A stretch of DNA of 32,121 nucleotides from an uncultured Granulosicoccaceae bacterium (GCA_937920585.1 CAKZSB010000238.1:1-32121); one strand, 5' to 3'. Counted from the stretch's first letter, positions 8,237-16,440 are shown. Numbers and translations: made by a program. Notes: generated by a model not told the origin, from the sequence alone.

Positions 8237-8896
8237 CTAGTTAGGAGCACCCAGGAACGGCCAGGTGTCAGAGATGCCCGGGCTGTCTTCGTCTGACAGA
8301 TCCGATACAGGCATGTTCTGAGAAACCAGGTGTCTCAAGGTGTCGTCGATCACATCGCGACGCAGCGTTCTTCCGCCACACTCTCCTGCCACGCCTATTT
8401 CGAGGGCAAGGTAGTCGTCGCATGCGGCGATTCTTGTATCAATCTGCAGTCGGTCGTCGACCAGAATTGCGCCAAGTGCTGCAGAGCTGTTTAACAGAGC
8501 ATTGCCGGAAATGCCATCGAGTCCATCGATGGTGTCCAGTCGGGCCTGGATTAGGCCGCCAAAGGCCGCAGCCCAAGTGGCTGGATCACCATTCTGATTG
8601 TAGGTTGTCCGGTCTGAACGCATTTCAATCAATGCGGTAGACACGCCGGGCCGGCCCATACGGTCGATCGTGTTGGTAGACACGCCGGTCTCCATGCCGC
8701 CGTCAGTAGTACCGTCGGTTGTACCGTCAGCAGTGCCATCGGTTGTACCGTCGGCAGTGCCATCGGCCGTACCGTCAGCAGTCCCATCGGCGGTGCCGTC
8801 AGTGTTCCCGCCACTATCGCTGCTGCCACCACATGCGGTGACCAGCAGTGTCACAGTGGCCACAGCAATTGCACGATTCAAGTTTTTCAGTTTCAT
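8237..8896 (-). CDS. Lipoprotein: DGT-repeat linker plus DUF4331 C-terminal-like half
   Basis: The start is placed at ATG 8896, because AGGAG then lies eight bases upstream; the other ATG at 8902 is only two bases from it. The product is 219 residues with signal VATVTLLVTACGG and lipidated Cys22, then nine tetrads of (T/A)DG(T/G). The folded part begins TIDRMGRPGVSTALIEM and ends with LRRDVIDDTLRHLV and DTWPFLGAPN. These match the usual C-terminal half of DUF4331 proteins (QvdRmGrPgvNt..., DDVvD...FPYlg.P). The preceding gene, 30 bases upstream, carries the N-terminal half, so one family fold appears divided between two polypeptides. Function of DUF4331 is unknown. Confidence 0.7.
   Translation of the reverse strand: MKLKNLNRAIAVATVTLLVTACGGSSDSGGNTDGTADGTADGTADGTADGTTDGTADGTTDGTTDGGMETGVSTNTIDRMGRPGVSTALIEMRSDRTTYNQNGDPATWAAAFGGLIQARLDTIDGLDGISGNALLNSSAALGAILVDDRLQIDTRIAACDDYLALEIGVAGECGGRTLRRDVIDDTLRHLVSQNMPVSDLSDEDSPGISDTWPFLGAPN
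8696..8803. repeat. 12-base tandem repeat, nine copies, coding DGT tetrads
   Basis: Nine in-frame imperfect copies of a 12-base unit (plus-strand reading like GTACCGTCGGCA with T/G/C variants) encode alternating TDGT and ADGT. The unit is a multiple of three, so copy-number change would alter the linker length without shifting the frame. Codon variation between copies suggests the array is not very recent. The acidic Asp-Gly series might bind calcium or act as a flexible spacer above the membrane anchor. Confidence 0.85.
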
Positions 8897-8926
8897 CTGC
8901 ATCTCTCCTTAATCTATCCTGTCCAA

Positions 8927-9619
8927 CTAGTTCGATTCGGTTGCAGCCCAGAGGCGCAACGTTGGATTGGCTTGATTGGCTGTAACCAGATCTCGGTCCA
9001 CACCCAGCACGATCGCCAGAATGTTCTCGCCGGCAAATTCGTTACATCCAATCGCCTCTCCAAGGCCTTCCTGTGTTGCACAGGATGAGGCAAAAAACTG
9101 GGTCGGGTTTTCGGTGCCGTCAACCGCGGCCTGAAGTGTCATTGCCAGACCGCCGCCGTTGAAAAAGAAGGGGTCATCGTGCAAGCCGGTGTAGACTCTC
9201 AGGCCGTTGCCAGCTTCTACTGTTGTGCCTACGGCTCCTGCCGTGACCAGGCTGCCCAGCGAGCAGCTTATGTTTGCTGTATCCGGAAAATTGCAACTGA
9301 TTCTAAGGTGTTCTCCGGCGACGTTTCCGTTGAAATTCTGGATCAGAAAATCATAGTTGATGGAAGTAGAGAAGGTTGAACTGGCAGTCGCATCGGGTAC
9401 AACTGTCATTACAAGAACCAGTTCCTCTGCATCCTGGGGGTTCATGAATGCGTAGATATCGTTGATGTCTCCCTGCGCGCCGGCATCATCGGCTGCATCA
9501 ACTTGCGCCGCCTGCAGCGGTACGTCGTCCGCGTGGTCAGCGGCCAGTAACGGGGCTGTTGTTGCCAATGTCAGCGCACCCGTCGAAAGCGCAACACCTA
9601 TAATTTTACCAAGGCTCAT
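8927..9619 (-). CDS. Exported DUF4331 N-terminal-like protein
   Basis: A 230-residue exported protein with signal peptide (ALTLATTAPLLA, cleavage likely before ADHADD). The mature start, AADHADDVP then DINDIYAFMNPQDAEELVLVMTVVP, matches the DUF4331 N-terminus (shreaP...D..DiyAF.sP...v.l...). Two cysteine pairs (CNFPDTANISC; CATQEGLGEAIGC) probably form periplasmic disulfides. It ends where the middle of a full-length DUF4331 would be, and the next gene supplies the rest. GAGAGGG stands close before the ATG. It is the first gene of the minus-strand set 9619-5756. Role unknown. Confidence 0.72.
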   Translation of the reverse strand: MSLGKIIGVALSTGALTLATTAPLLAADHADDVPLQAAQVDAADDAGAQGDINDIYAFMNPQDAEELVLVMTVVPDATASSTFSTSINYDFLIQNFNGNVAGEHLRISCNFPDTANISCSLGSLVTAGAVGTTVEAGNGLRVYTGLHDDPFFFNGGGLAMTLQAAVDGTENPTQFFASSCATQEGLGEAIGCNEFAGENILAIVLGVDRDLVTANQANPTLRLWAATESN

Positions 9620-9918
9620 AATTCCCTCTCCGTAATTTGTCGGCTTACGTAGTGCAGCGCAGCCTTCCTGCTCTTGGGTGCATGCGAACCTGGCTGGAAC
9701 TTACACGCACTCCATTCGTTTTATTTCAACAGCAACATAACATTATCGCAACTAGTTTGCTGAAATTAGATGCTAGCACACATCATTTTTCGGTTTGTTG
9801 TGAATATTGCCTTGACGATGGTGCATATTACCCAAACGAGCCACTTCTTATTAATGCTGCAGAAAATACCGTTGTTTGTGCCATCACTACCGCGTAGTTA
9901 CTACCCGGCCAGGCAGTT
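9620..9918. promoter_or_regulatory. Promoter-containing gap upstream of the DUF4331 gene
   Basis: A 299-base gap without a convincing gene. It is AT-rich at about 9715-9800, unlike its flanks. On the minus strand TTGAAA (9729-9724) and TGTAAG (9705-9700), 18 apart, form a weak sigma70-like candidate about 80 bases before the DUF4331 start. No terminator for the DUF4198 gene (stop at 9919) is evident. Small plus-strand frames here lack family resemblance and ribosome sites. Confidence 0.3.
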
Positions 9919-10824
9919 CTATTGTGCCGGTATTTGGAAAGTAATCGATGCCCACAGGCTATGCCACACTGTTCCCTCCGGCAATACTCTGCCTTGTACC
10001 GACTTCGTCGGGTTGGGTTGCTCGCCAGCGCCAGGGCCTTTGGTATCGATCTGCAATACCCCGTTGTGCTGTTCCGGATCAATTGGCTCCATGTGGATGG
10101 CGCTGACCAGGAAGCTGCCGCCGGATTGGCGCGGAATTGTGACCATTCCGTTTTTGTCAGTTCGCATTACCGTTCGGCTTTGAGACTTACTCTGGTCCGC
10201 AAGTTTGTTGAAAACAGACACCAGTACGTTTTCTTTTGGTATGCCACGCAAACTCAGTTGCAGGTTTACCGCCTCTGGCGGATCGGCCGCGTAGGGATTG
10301 GTCAATGCAACCCATTCGAAATCCAGTCCGATTTCCCGATCCTGGCCCGGGTTGTCTCCTACCTGCACCAGTGCCTTGCTGAAACGTGAGTAAATTTCCA
10401 CAAAGCCGGTGTCAGGTAAGTCTCGCCGGCGATGGGCGTCGGGCACCCACTCCAGTCCTTCCTTGTTCACGAAGCTTTCAAAATTTTCCCAGTCGGTATA
10501 TCTCAAACTGGATGGGAAAGTCTGAAGCGCCAGAATATTTAGGCCTGGTAATAGTGCGGAGATATTAAATGCCGGCTTGTCGCCGTTGTTTCCGGGCACT
10601 TCGTGCAGTCCTGCGGAATTGGCCAGTCGGCGCCATACAACTCGTGATTTTGAATAGGCTGACTCCGAGCCTTCGAATGTTTCACCAACCTTCATCGACG
10701 CCAGAAGTTTCTGATCCGCAGTCAATACATACTCGCGTGGTTCAATCCAGAACTCATGTGCGTTGACCGGCGCTACAAAACACTGCAACAATGCAGTCAA
10801 CCAGGCGATTCGATACACTCTCAT
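9919..10824 (-). CDS. DUF4198 family exported protein, mature N-terminal His
   Basis: A 301-residue periplasmic protein of the DUF4198 family, related to the metal-handling periplasmic components of nickel/cobalt uptake (NikM/NikK-like). The signal peptide is short (LTALLQCFVAPVNA); cleavage after VNA would leave the mature protein starting HEFWIEP, the family's usual start. The AHEFW start followed by EYVLTADQKLLASMKVGETF is diagnostic. No permease gene for a nickel transporter is adjacent, so transport is uncertain; metal binding or sensing in the envelope is plausible. It is divergent from the big redox operon, sharing a 188-base intergenic region with it, which may mean shared control. 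Confidence 0.78.
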   Translation of the reverse strand: MRVYRIAWLTALLQCFVAPVNAHEFWIEPREYVLTADQKLLASMKVGETFEGSESAYSKSRVVWRRLANSAGLHEVPGNNGDKPAFNISALLPGLNILALQTFPSSLRYTDWENFESFVNKEGLEWVPDAHRRRDLPDTGFVEIYSRFSKALVQVGDNPGQDREIGLDFEWVALTNPYAADPPEAVNLQLSLRGIPKENVLVSVFNKLADQSKSQSRTVMRTDKNGMVTIPRQSGGSFLVSAIHMEPIDPEQHNGVLQIDTKGPGAGEQPNPTKSVQGRVLPEGTVWHSLWASITFQIPAQ

Positions 10825-11012
10825 ACGGTCTCCTTATGGTTGGGGGATGGGCACACAAGGGTTTCATGTGGGCAGCAGCAACAGTACACTATCGGTGCGG
10901 GCTACGTGTAGCCAGTGGACCAGGCCGAGACAGGGTCAGTTATTTTCGAGCCTTCGAGTGAACACTTGTTTGGCCAGTCAGGCAAAACGGCTAACTCACC
11001 AGGGATGAAGTG
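10825..11012. promoter_or_regulatory. Divergent control region of DUF4198 gene and redox operon
   Basis: A 188-base region between two divergent genes. A GGCTAC-GT-GTAGCC dyad (10900-10913) lies near its middle, the only strong inverted repeat. I could not find a clear -35/-10 pair, nor an FNR or CRP consensus, for either side. AGGGAT stands before the ATG at 11013. Confidence 0.35.
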
Positions 11013-13544
11013 ATGAGTACATACAAGGTTGCAATCATTGGCGCCGGCCCCGCCGGGCTTAGCGCCGCCGGGCGCGCCGCTGGCAAGGACCACGAACTTG
11101 GAGTCAGCGAGCCGGGGCACATCCTGCTTGAAGGCTTTTCACTTCACGCCAAAACCATTCAGCAGTACCAGAAAGGCAAGCATGTGATGGCCGAACCCGG
11201 CTATCTCGATCTGCGCAGTGACTTCCAGTTTGAGCAAGGCACTCGCGAGACTATTCTGGGTCGATGGAGTGACAGTCTTGGCGATCTGGGTGTCAATGCC
11301 CGATTTGATGCAGAGGTAACGAAAGTTTCCGGCCAACAGGGTGCTTTCAGCATTGGCTTGTCTGACGGCTCTGAGGTAACTGCCGAGTACATAGTTCTGT
11401 CTATTGGTGTGCAGGGTAATCCGCGTCGGGTCGAGGCGCCAGGTGCGCACCACCAGCGCGTGCAGTATCAGCTGGACGACCCGGACGAGTACAAGGATGA
11501 GCATGTACTGGTGGTCGGTGCCGGCGACGCGGCAATCGAGAACGCGATAGCGCTGACGAAGCAAAATCGGGTCAGTATTCTCAACAGAAAAGACGAATTT
11601 AGCCGCGCCAAAGAGGGAAACCTGAATGGTATTCTTGCGGCCATCAGTGATCCGAGAGTGCCGCTCGAATGCCTCTACTCCACCACCATCGCCTCCATCG
11701 AGGCGGAGCCGGATGACGACACACTAAGCGTAACGCTCAATACGCCGGAGGGTGAAACGGTCGTTGAATGCAATCGGATCATTGCCCGGCTCGGGGCAAT
11801 TCCGCAACGCAAGTTTGTCGAGTCGATGGGCATTGAATTTCCGAACGCGAGCCCCGAGGCGCTGCCCGAGCTTGATAATCGCTACGAATCTAATGTGCCC
11901 GGCATTCATGTTATCGGTGCGTTGGCCGGCTACCCGTTGATCAAGCAGGCGATGAATCAGGGCTACGACGTCATTGAGTTCATTCACGGCAACGACATCG
12001 AGCCCGCCGACCACCCGCTGCTGGAGTACCGCTTTGCCGGTTTGCCGTTCCAGCTGACGGTGAATGAACAAACCGATCGACTGCAGCAAATTATTCCGAT
12101 GTTTCGCGAGCTCAACGCGCTGCAATTTCGCGAGTTGCTCATTGAAAGTTCGATGTACGCCACTTATCCCCCCGGCCCGGAATTCGATCAGGCAAACAAA
12201 CGACTTACCATGCTGGCCAAAGAGCAAAAAGAATCGGCGCTGCGTCTAACCGGCTTGCTCAAGGATGGCGATGTAATCTACAAAGCCGGGCAGTTTGGTA
12301 CTTCGTTTTACACCATACTGGCTGGCGAAGTAACACTGAAAAAGCAGATAGAAAGTGGCGAAATCATTGAAGAGAAAGTAGGCCGGGGCGAGTTTTTTGG
12401 TGAGCTTAGTCTGCTTTCCGGCCACCCGCGCATGGCGACTGCAACTGCAGGCAGTGGCTGTATTCTGGTCGAGACACCACGTCGAACCATGCTCAAGTTG
12501 ATCAGCTCGAATGAAGTCGTTGCCGCGGGTATTGACTGGGTGTTTGTCGTGCGCGAGCTGCAAAGACACTTTGCGCCGAATTCCGGCACGTCGGAATTGC
12601 GCGATATTGCAGCTAATCTGAACATCAGGAGGTTGAAAGCGGGAGAGTCTTTATACCGCCAGGGTGACAGAGAAGAGTGCCTTTATCTGATCAAGGCGGG
12701 TGGCTTCACATTGTCCAAAAACGTCAAGGACACCGAAGTATTTATCTCGCAAATACGCACCGGCCAAATGTTTGGCCAGCTCGCATTGATGGGTGATCCG
12801 GTTCGCCGTGAATCCGCTGTAGCCACAGTCGCCTCGGAAGCGATCGAGATCAACGCTGAACAATTCAGAAAGCTAACCGATCGAGCGGACACGCCAGTCG
12901 AATCGATTCAACGATTCGTCAGCAAGCAGATTACCCAAAGCACCCGTATGGAAGTTCGTCCGGAAGCTGCGGCAAGCATGGATTTCATGATGGCCAATGG
13001 CCTGGGCGAGGCCACCAACACCCTCATTATCGATGAATCACTTTGCATTGGTTGCGACAATTGTGAAAAGGCCTGTGCCGAAACTCACGATGGCATCAAT
13101 CGGCTGGATCGCAAGCTGGGTCCAACCCTTGCCAATATTCACATACCAACATCGTGTCGCCATTGCGAGCAACCGCACTGTATGAAGGACTGTCCGCCGA
13201 ACGCTATTCGTCGGGCCGAGACAGGCGAGGTATTCATCAACGACTCGTGCATCGGTTGCGGCAACTGTCAGGCTAACTGTCCCTATGACGTGATTCGGAT
13301 GGTAGTGCCTCCGCGCAAAAAGCCGGGTTTGTTGAGCTGGATTATGTTTGGTGCCGGAACAGGCCCGGGCGAAGCTCGCACGAAGGAAAAGGCCGACCCG
13401 TCGAGTGTGAAAAAGGCGGTTAAATGTGATGCCTGCGTTAATCTGACTGGCGGTCCGGCCTGCGTTAGAGCCTGCCCGACGGGTGCTGCGCTTCGGATCG
13501 GTCCGGCTGACTATGTTCGGCTTGTTGAAGAGGCCCATCAATGA
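11013..13544 (+). CDS. FAD/NAD(P) oxidoreductase - 2x cNMP-binding - 4x [4Fe-4S] fusion
   Basis: An 843-residue cytoplasmic protein with three modules. Residues 1-330 form a two-dinucleotide-binding flavoprotein (IIGAGPAGLSAAGRAA; second site VLVVGAGDAAIENAIAL; FAD end IHVIGALAGYPLIKQAMNQG), lacking the CxxC of thioredoxin reductase. Residues about 415-500 and 540-625 form CRP-like cyclic-nucleotide domains; the first has an intact phosphate cassette (FFGELSLL...PRMATATA), the second has FGQLALM, Gln replacing Glu. Residues 668-830 carry four cysteine sets: CIGCDNCEKAC, CRHCEQPHCMKDC, CIGCGNCQANC, and CDACV...CVRAC, predicting four [4Fe-4S] clusters as in HybA/NrfC-type proteins. Likely NAD(P)H- or ferredoxin-linked electron input to the overlapping membrane cytochrome, gated by a cyclic nucleotide. 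ATG 11013 is chosen over GTG 11010 for spacing to AGGGAT. Confidence 0.88.
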   Translation: MSTYKVAIIGAGPAGLSAAGRAAGKDHELGVSEPGHILLEGFSLHAKTIQQYQKGKHVMAEPGYLDLRSDFQFEQGTRETILGRWSDSLGDLGVNARFDAEVTKVSGQQGAFSIGLSDGSEVTAEYIVLSIGVQGNPRRVEAPGAHHQRVQYQLDDPDEYKDEHVLVVGAGDAAIENAIALTKQNRVSILNRKDEFSRAKEGNLNGILAAISDPRVPLECLYSTTIASIEAEPDDDTLSVTLNTPEGETVVECNRIIARLGAIPQRKFVESMGIEFPNASPEALPELDNRYESNVPGIHVIGALAGYPLIKQAMNQGYDVIEFIHGNDIEPADHPLLEYRFAGLPFQLTVNEQTDRLQQIIPMFRELNALQFRELLIESSMYATYPPGPEFDQANKRLTMLAKEQKESALRLTGLLKDGDVIYKAGQFGTSFYTILAGEVTLKKQIESGEIIEEKVGRGEFFGELSLLSGHPRMATATAGSGCILVETPRRTMLKLISSNEVVAAGIDWVFVVRELQRHFAPNSGTSELRDIAANLNIRRLKAGESLYRQGDREECLYLIKAGGFTLSKNVKDTEVFISQIRTGQMFGQLALMGDPVRRESAVATVASEAIEINAEQFRKLTDRADTPVESIQRFVSKQITQSTRMEVRPEAAASMDFMMANGLGEATNTLIIDESLCIGCDNCEKACAETHDGINRLDRKLGPTLANIHIPTSCRHCEQPHCMKDCPPNAIRRAETGEVFINDSCIGCGNCQANCPYDVIRMVVPPRKKPGLLSWIMFGAGTGPGEARTKEKADPSSVKKAVKCDACVNLTGGPACVRACPTGAALRIGPADYVRLVEEAHQ

Positions 13545-14428
13545 TCCACGTAGGGATACTCGAATATCGAAAAGCGCGTTACCTCTGGGTTTCACTGATC
13601 CTGATAGCAATAAGTGTAGGTCTGTATATTAGCCAGAGTGGCGGGCTTCAGCCGCCCAACGGTGGCACCTGGCAGGGATACACCCTGGGCACCATCAGTG
13701 CACTTTTGATTGTCTGGTTGTGTTTTCTCGGGGTTCGCAAACGGCGTTATAGTTCCAACATGGGAACAGTGGCGGGCTGGACTTCGGCTCACGTCTATCT
13801 GGGTACCACGCTGCTGGTACTTGCCACTCTCCACAGTGCGGCACAAATCGGATGGAATGTGCACACGCTGGCCTATGTGCTGATGTGTGTGGTAATCCTG
13901 AGCGGCCTGATCGGCATCTTCGCCTACCAGTCTATGCCACGTAAAACGATGCAAAATCGAGGCGGACGCACCAGGGAGGAGCTGTTCGCTGAATTGCGCG
14001 AACTCGACCAGGCCGGCGCAACCTGCGCGCAGCGTTGTAGTACAGGTATCGCGATCAACGTTAATAGTGCCATTAAAGGTACCATTATTGGCGGTGGTGT
14101 ATTTGCGCAGCTCGGTGCCGGCGACCGCTCCACAATGGAAATCAGCACTGACGGCGATCGTCGCAAAACCGTAAAAAACCATGATCAACAGCGGATTCTG
14201 GCTGTAATCGCCGATCAAATCCCTCAGCCTCAAAGGCAGACCGAGGTAGAGCCCTTACGCGAACTTCTTACCGTGATGGGCAGGCGCCAAACACTGATCC
14301 GACGGCTGAACCGTGATATACAGCTGCAGGCCAGAATGCGTGTCTGGCTCTACTTGCACATTCCTCTTTCCATCGCCCTGCTGATAGCGTTGATCGTGCA
14401 CATCATTTCAACCTTTTTGTACTGGTAA
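13541..14428 (+). CDS. Five-helix di-haem b membrane protein
   Basis: A 295-residue inner-membrane protein that overlaps the upstream gene by four bases (ATGA). Predicted helices are at about 12-30, 46-65, 82-100, 109-129 and 271-294. The third and fifth each carry two histidines 14 residues apart: H84/H98 and H273/H287. The positive-inside rule (RKRRY after helix 2, PRK...R after helix 4) puts both helices in the same orientation, so they can ligate two stacked haems b across the membrane. A cytoplasmic insert of about 135 residues before helix 5 contains CAQRC and is not recognised. Probable role: pass electrons between the Fe-S module of the preceding protein and periplasmic cytochromes, perhaps with quinone exchange. 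No named family was recognised with certainty. Confidence 0.75.
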   Translation: MIHVGILEYRKARYLWVSLILIAISVGLYISQSGGLQPPNGGTWQGYTLGTISALLIVWLCFLGVRKRRYSSNMGTVAGWTSAHVYLGTTLLVLATLHSAAQIGWNVHTLAYVLMCVVILSGLIGIFAYQSMPRKTMQNRGGRTREELFAELRELDQAGATCAQRCSTGIAINVNSAIKGTIIGGGVFAQLGAGDRSTMEISTDGDRRKTVKNHDQQRILAVIADQIPQPQRQTEVEPLRELLTVMGRRQTLIRRLNRDIQLQARMRVWLYLHIPLSIALLIALIVHIISTFLYW

Positions 14429-14447
14429 CACGGAGCGTTCGGCCACC

Positions 14448-16163
14448 ATGCAGGTTTTAGTAAGAAAAACCCCCGGACCTCACCGGAGCGACGCTGTTTA
14501 CACTGATGGCGTGCTCGATAGCAAGCGCATTCAGGTAGGCTCTTCGCCGGATTGTGATCTGCAGATTGTCGGCGTTGCACCACAACACTGCGTTGTGCAA
14601 TTGTCAGGCAAAACCGCACGGCTGGTCTGTTCGCGCGGCAATACGGTCAGTCACAATGGCGAGGCCGTCAGCAAGTGCGAGCTGAACGTTGGTGATGAAA
14701 TACTGATCGGGGGCAATCGATTTGCACCGATCGCCGCGCCTGAAGGTTTTGATCTCGCGCTACAGGTTAGTGTCGAGAGTACTGACGGCATTGAACTGGA
14801 GGGCAGCTACAAAACGGATCTCAGGCAAACCTGGTTGCCATCCCGGTCGGTCGCCTGGGTGCTTGGCCTCGCCGTATTGCTGGGCACCTGTGCGCTTCCG
14901 CTATGGCACCATTTCACTGCCGAGAAAGGGGCGGGTGGAAACGGTTTTCTGGACGTTTCGATGCTCACTGATCAGGTCTGGAGCAGCGGCCCGCTGCACG
15001 CAGCTCATGCATCACTGGAACAAGACTGCAAAGCCTGCCATACCAAGCTTTTTCAGCAGGTGACCAACGCCGCCTGTGAAGTGTGCCACATTGACACTGT
15101 CGACCACATTGACAGCGTGGCAGCCAACCAGCATTTGCCTATTGACATGAATGGTCGCTGCGCAACCTGCCATCGGGAGCACAACGAGCCGCAGTCTACG
15201 TTGATTCTGGCCGGGGACGCTGTTTGCAGCGATTGCCATGCCGATCATGATCTGAAGAGCGATGTCGATGTCGACATGCCCAGAGTCACCACCTTTGCCG
15301 ACGATGCTCATCCGGCTTTTCGCGTCACTCTGCTGGCACCGGAGCCTACCCCGTTTGTCGGGGGTGTGGAGCAACAGTGGCAGGCAGAGCGAGTTGCCCT
15401 TGCCGATGCCACTGAAAATTCACAACTGATATTTAACCATCTCGCTCACTATCAGGATAGTCAGGTTTCACTGTTAAAGAACGGCGAGCTCACGCCTCTT
15501 GGTTGTGCCGATTGCCACGAAGCTTCAGTGGACGGCGAGCACTTTGAACCGATCACGTTTGAGCAAAACTGCGCTACATCAGGTTGCCATGATCTGGAGC
15601 TCGATGCGCGCAACAGATTGCCGCATGCATTGCCCGACGTTGCGATTGCTGCGATGCAAGGCTATTACCTTCGAACGATTGGCGATTCAGTTGAATCCGC
15701 TAATAAAAAAGTTGATGAATGTCGGCGACGTCCCGGCAGGCAAAACTGCGAGAAAAAATGTACCGGTACCGCTTTCGAATGTGCAAGTGAGCGAGCCGAG
15801 CGAAAGATACATCAACAATTTGCCGATTCCGGCTGTGTTACCTGTCACCTTATTGATGAGCTGCCTGATAGTGACCTGGAAGATCGCTACCAGGTTGCCA
15901 GCGTGAAACTGGTAACTGACTTTATGCCTCAAGCGCGTTTCGATCACGCCAGTCACGGAATTATTATTGATCCTGACACCAATAAAACACTGGTAGATGA
16001 TCAGGCCTGCAGCTATTGTCACGCCGCTTCCGAATCTGAACATAGCAGCGACCTGTTGTTACCCGATATCAATAGTTGTACTATCTGCCATGGGACAACA
16101 GAGCCTGCAGCATCGGTACCGCTACAGTGCAGCGACTGTCACGCCTATCATCCGCGAGGATAA
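14448..16163 (+). CDS. FHA - transmembrane - decahaem cytochrome c fusion
   Basis: A 571-residue protein. Residues 1-105 are a forkhead-associated fold in the cytoplasm (IQVGSSPDCDLQI, APQHCVVQL, NTVSHNGEAV). The usual Gly-Arg is Gly-Ser, so phosphothreonine binding may be weakened. A single helix lies at about 134-152 (SVAWVLGLAVLLGTCALPLW), preceded by Arg/Lys, putting the C-terminus in the periplasm. Nine CXXCH motifs (C194, 210, 238, 260, 353, 463, 521, 544, 561) and one CX4CH at 375-381 predict ten haems c. Four non-haem cysteines lie at 425-445. It should accept electrons from the neighbouring di-haem b protein and relay them across the periplasm. An FHA domain joined to a multihaem cytochrome is rare and points to phospho-regulation or kinase-partner docking. 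Confidence 0.87.
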   Translation: MQVLVRKTPGPHRSDAVYTDGVLDSKRIQVGSSPDCDLQIVGVAPQHCVVQLSGKTARLVCSRGNTVSHNGEAVSKCELNVGDEILIGGNRFAPIAAPEGFDLALQVSVESTDGIELEGSYKTDLRQTWLPSRSVAWVLGLAVLLGTCALPLWHHFTAEKGAGGNGFLDVSMLTDQVWSSGPLHAAHASLEQDCKACHTKLFQQVTNAACEVCHIDTVDHIDSVAANQHLPIDMNGRCATCHREHNEPQSTLILAGDAVCSDCHADHDLKSDVDVDMPRVTTFADDAHPAFRVTLLAPEPTPFVGGVEQQWQAERVALADATENSQLIFNHLAHYQDSQVSLLKNGELTPLGCADCHEASVDGEHFEPITFEQNCATSGCHDLELDARNRLPHALPDVAIAAMQGYYLRTIGDSVESANKKVDECRRRPGRQNCEKKCTGTAFECASERAERKIHQQFADSGCVTCHLIDELPDSDLEDRYQVASVKLVTDFMPQARFDHASHGIIIDPDTNKTLVDDQACSYCHAASESEHSSDLLLPDINSCTICHGTTEPAASVPLQCSDCHAYHPRG

Positions 16164-16440
16164 TGGAAAGTAGGCAAGAAAGTGCCCTTAGGAGGACTGA
16201 ACACCAGCCAGGAGTGTCATTTATTTGGCCGCTCGCCTGTGAGTAGAGCAAGAGCAGAACTGTAATGGTCAGGGATAGATATACTTGAAAATGAGTATTT
16301 TCAGCGTTTGGCGCGCGACGTCAGCCACATCAAAAACTGCCACGAGTGATGTAGCTTCGGGTCACCGAGGCATCAGGTATATTAACGATAAATTTAGCTG
16401 CCAGCGTTTAGTGCAGCTCACTTCGTATAGGGGAATACCC
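16164..16440. promoter_or_regulatory. Leader region of barrel gene with 18-base dyad
   Basis: The 277-base gap holds a perfect dyad TGAAAAT-GAGT-ATTTTCA at 16286-16303, of operator size and AT-rich. An unused ribosome-like AGGAGG is at about 16190. The barrel frame is open back to TTG at 16285, but the protein-like signal peptide begins only at GTG 16441. A separate promoter for the outer-membrane and extracellular part of the operon is therefore possible. Confidence 0.35.

Noticed and set aside
8696-8803. Regular repeat considered as a CRISPR array
   Set aside because: The unit is 12 bases with no spacers and is in frame in a coding gene; no cas genes are nearby.
8670-8912. Plus-strand 80-residue frame rich in PSVVPSAVPS repeats
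   Set aside because: It is the antisense reading of the DGT repeat in the lipoprotein gene; the minus strand has signal peptide, lipobox and ribosome site, the plus strand has none.
9637-10183. Overlapping plus-strand frames of 86 and 137 residues near the DUF4331 promoter gap
   Set aside because: They run antisense into the DUF4198 gene, have no family match and no ribosome site.
11013-12010. Thioredoxin reductase
   Set aside because: The flavoprotein part has the two dinucleotide sites but no CxxC redox pair.
16285-16440. N-terminal extension of the barrel gene from TTG 16285 or ATG 16291
   Set aside because: The extension adds 52 polar residues before the signal peptide. GTG 16441 has a good ribosome site and is followed directly by the export signal.
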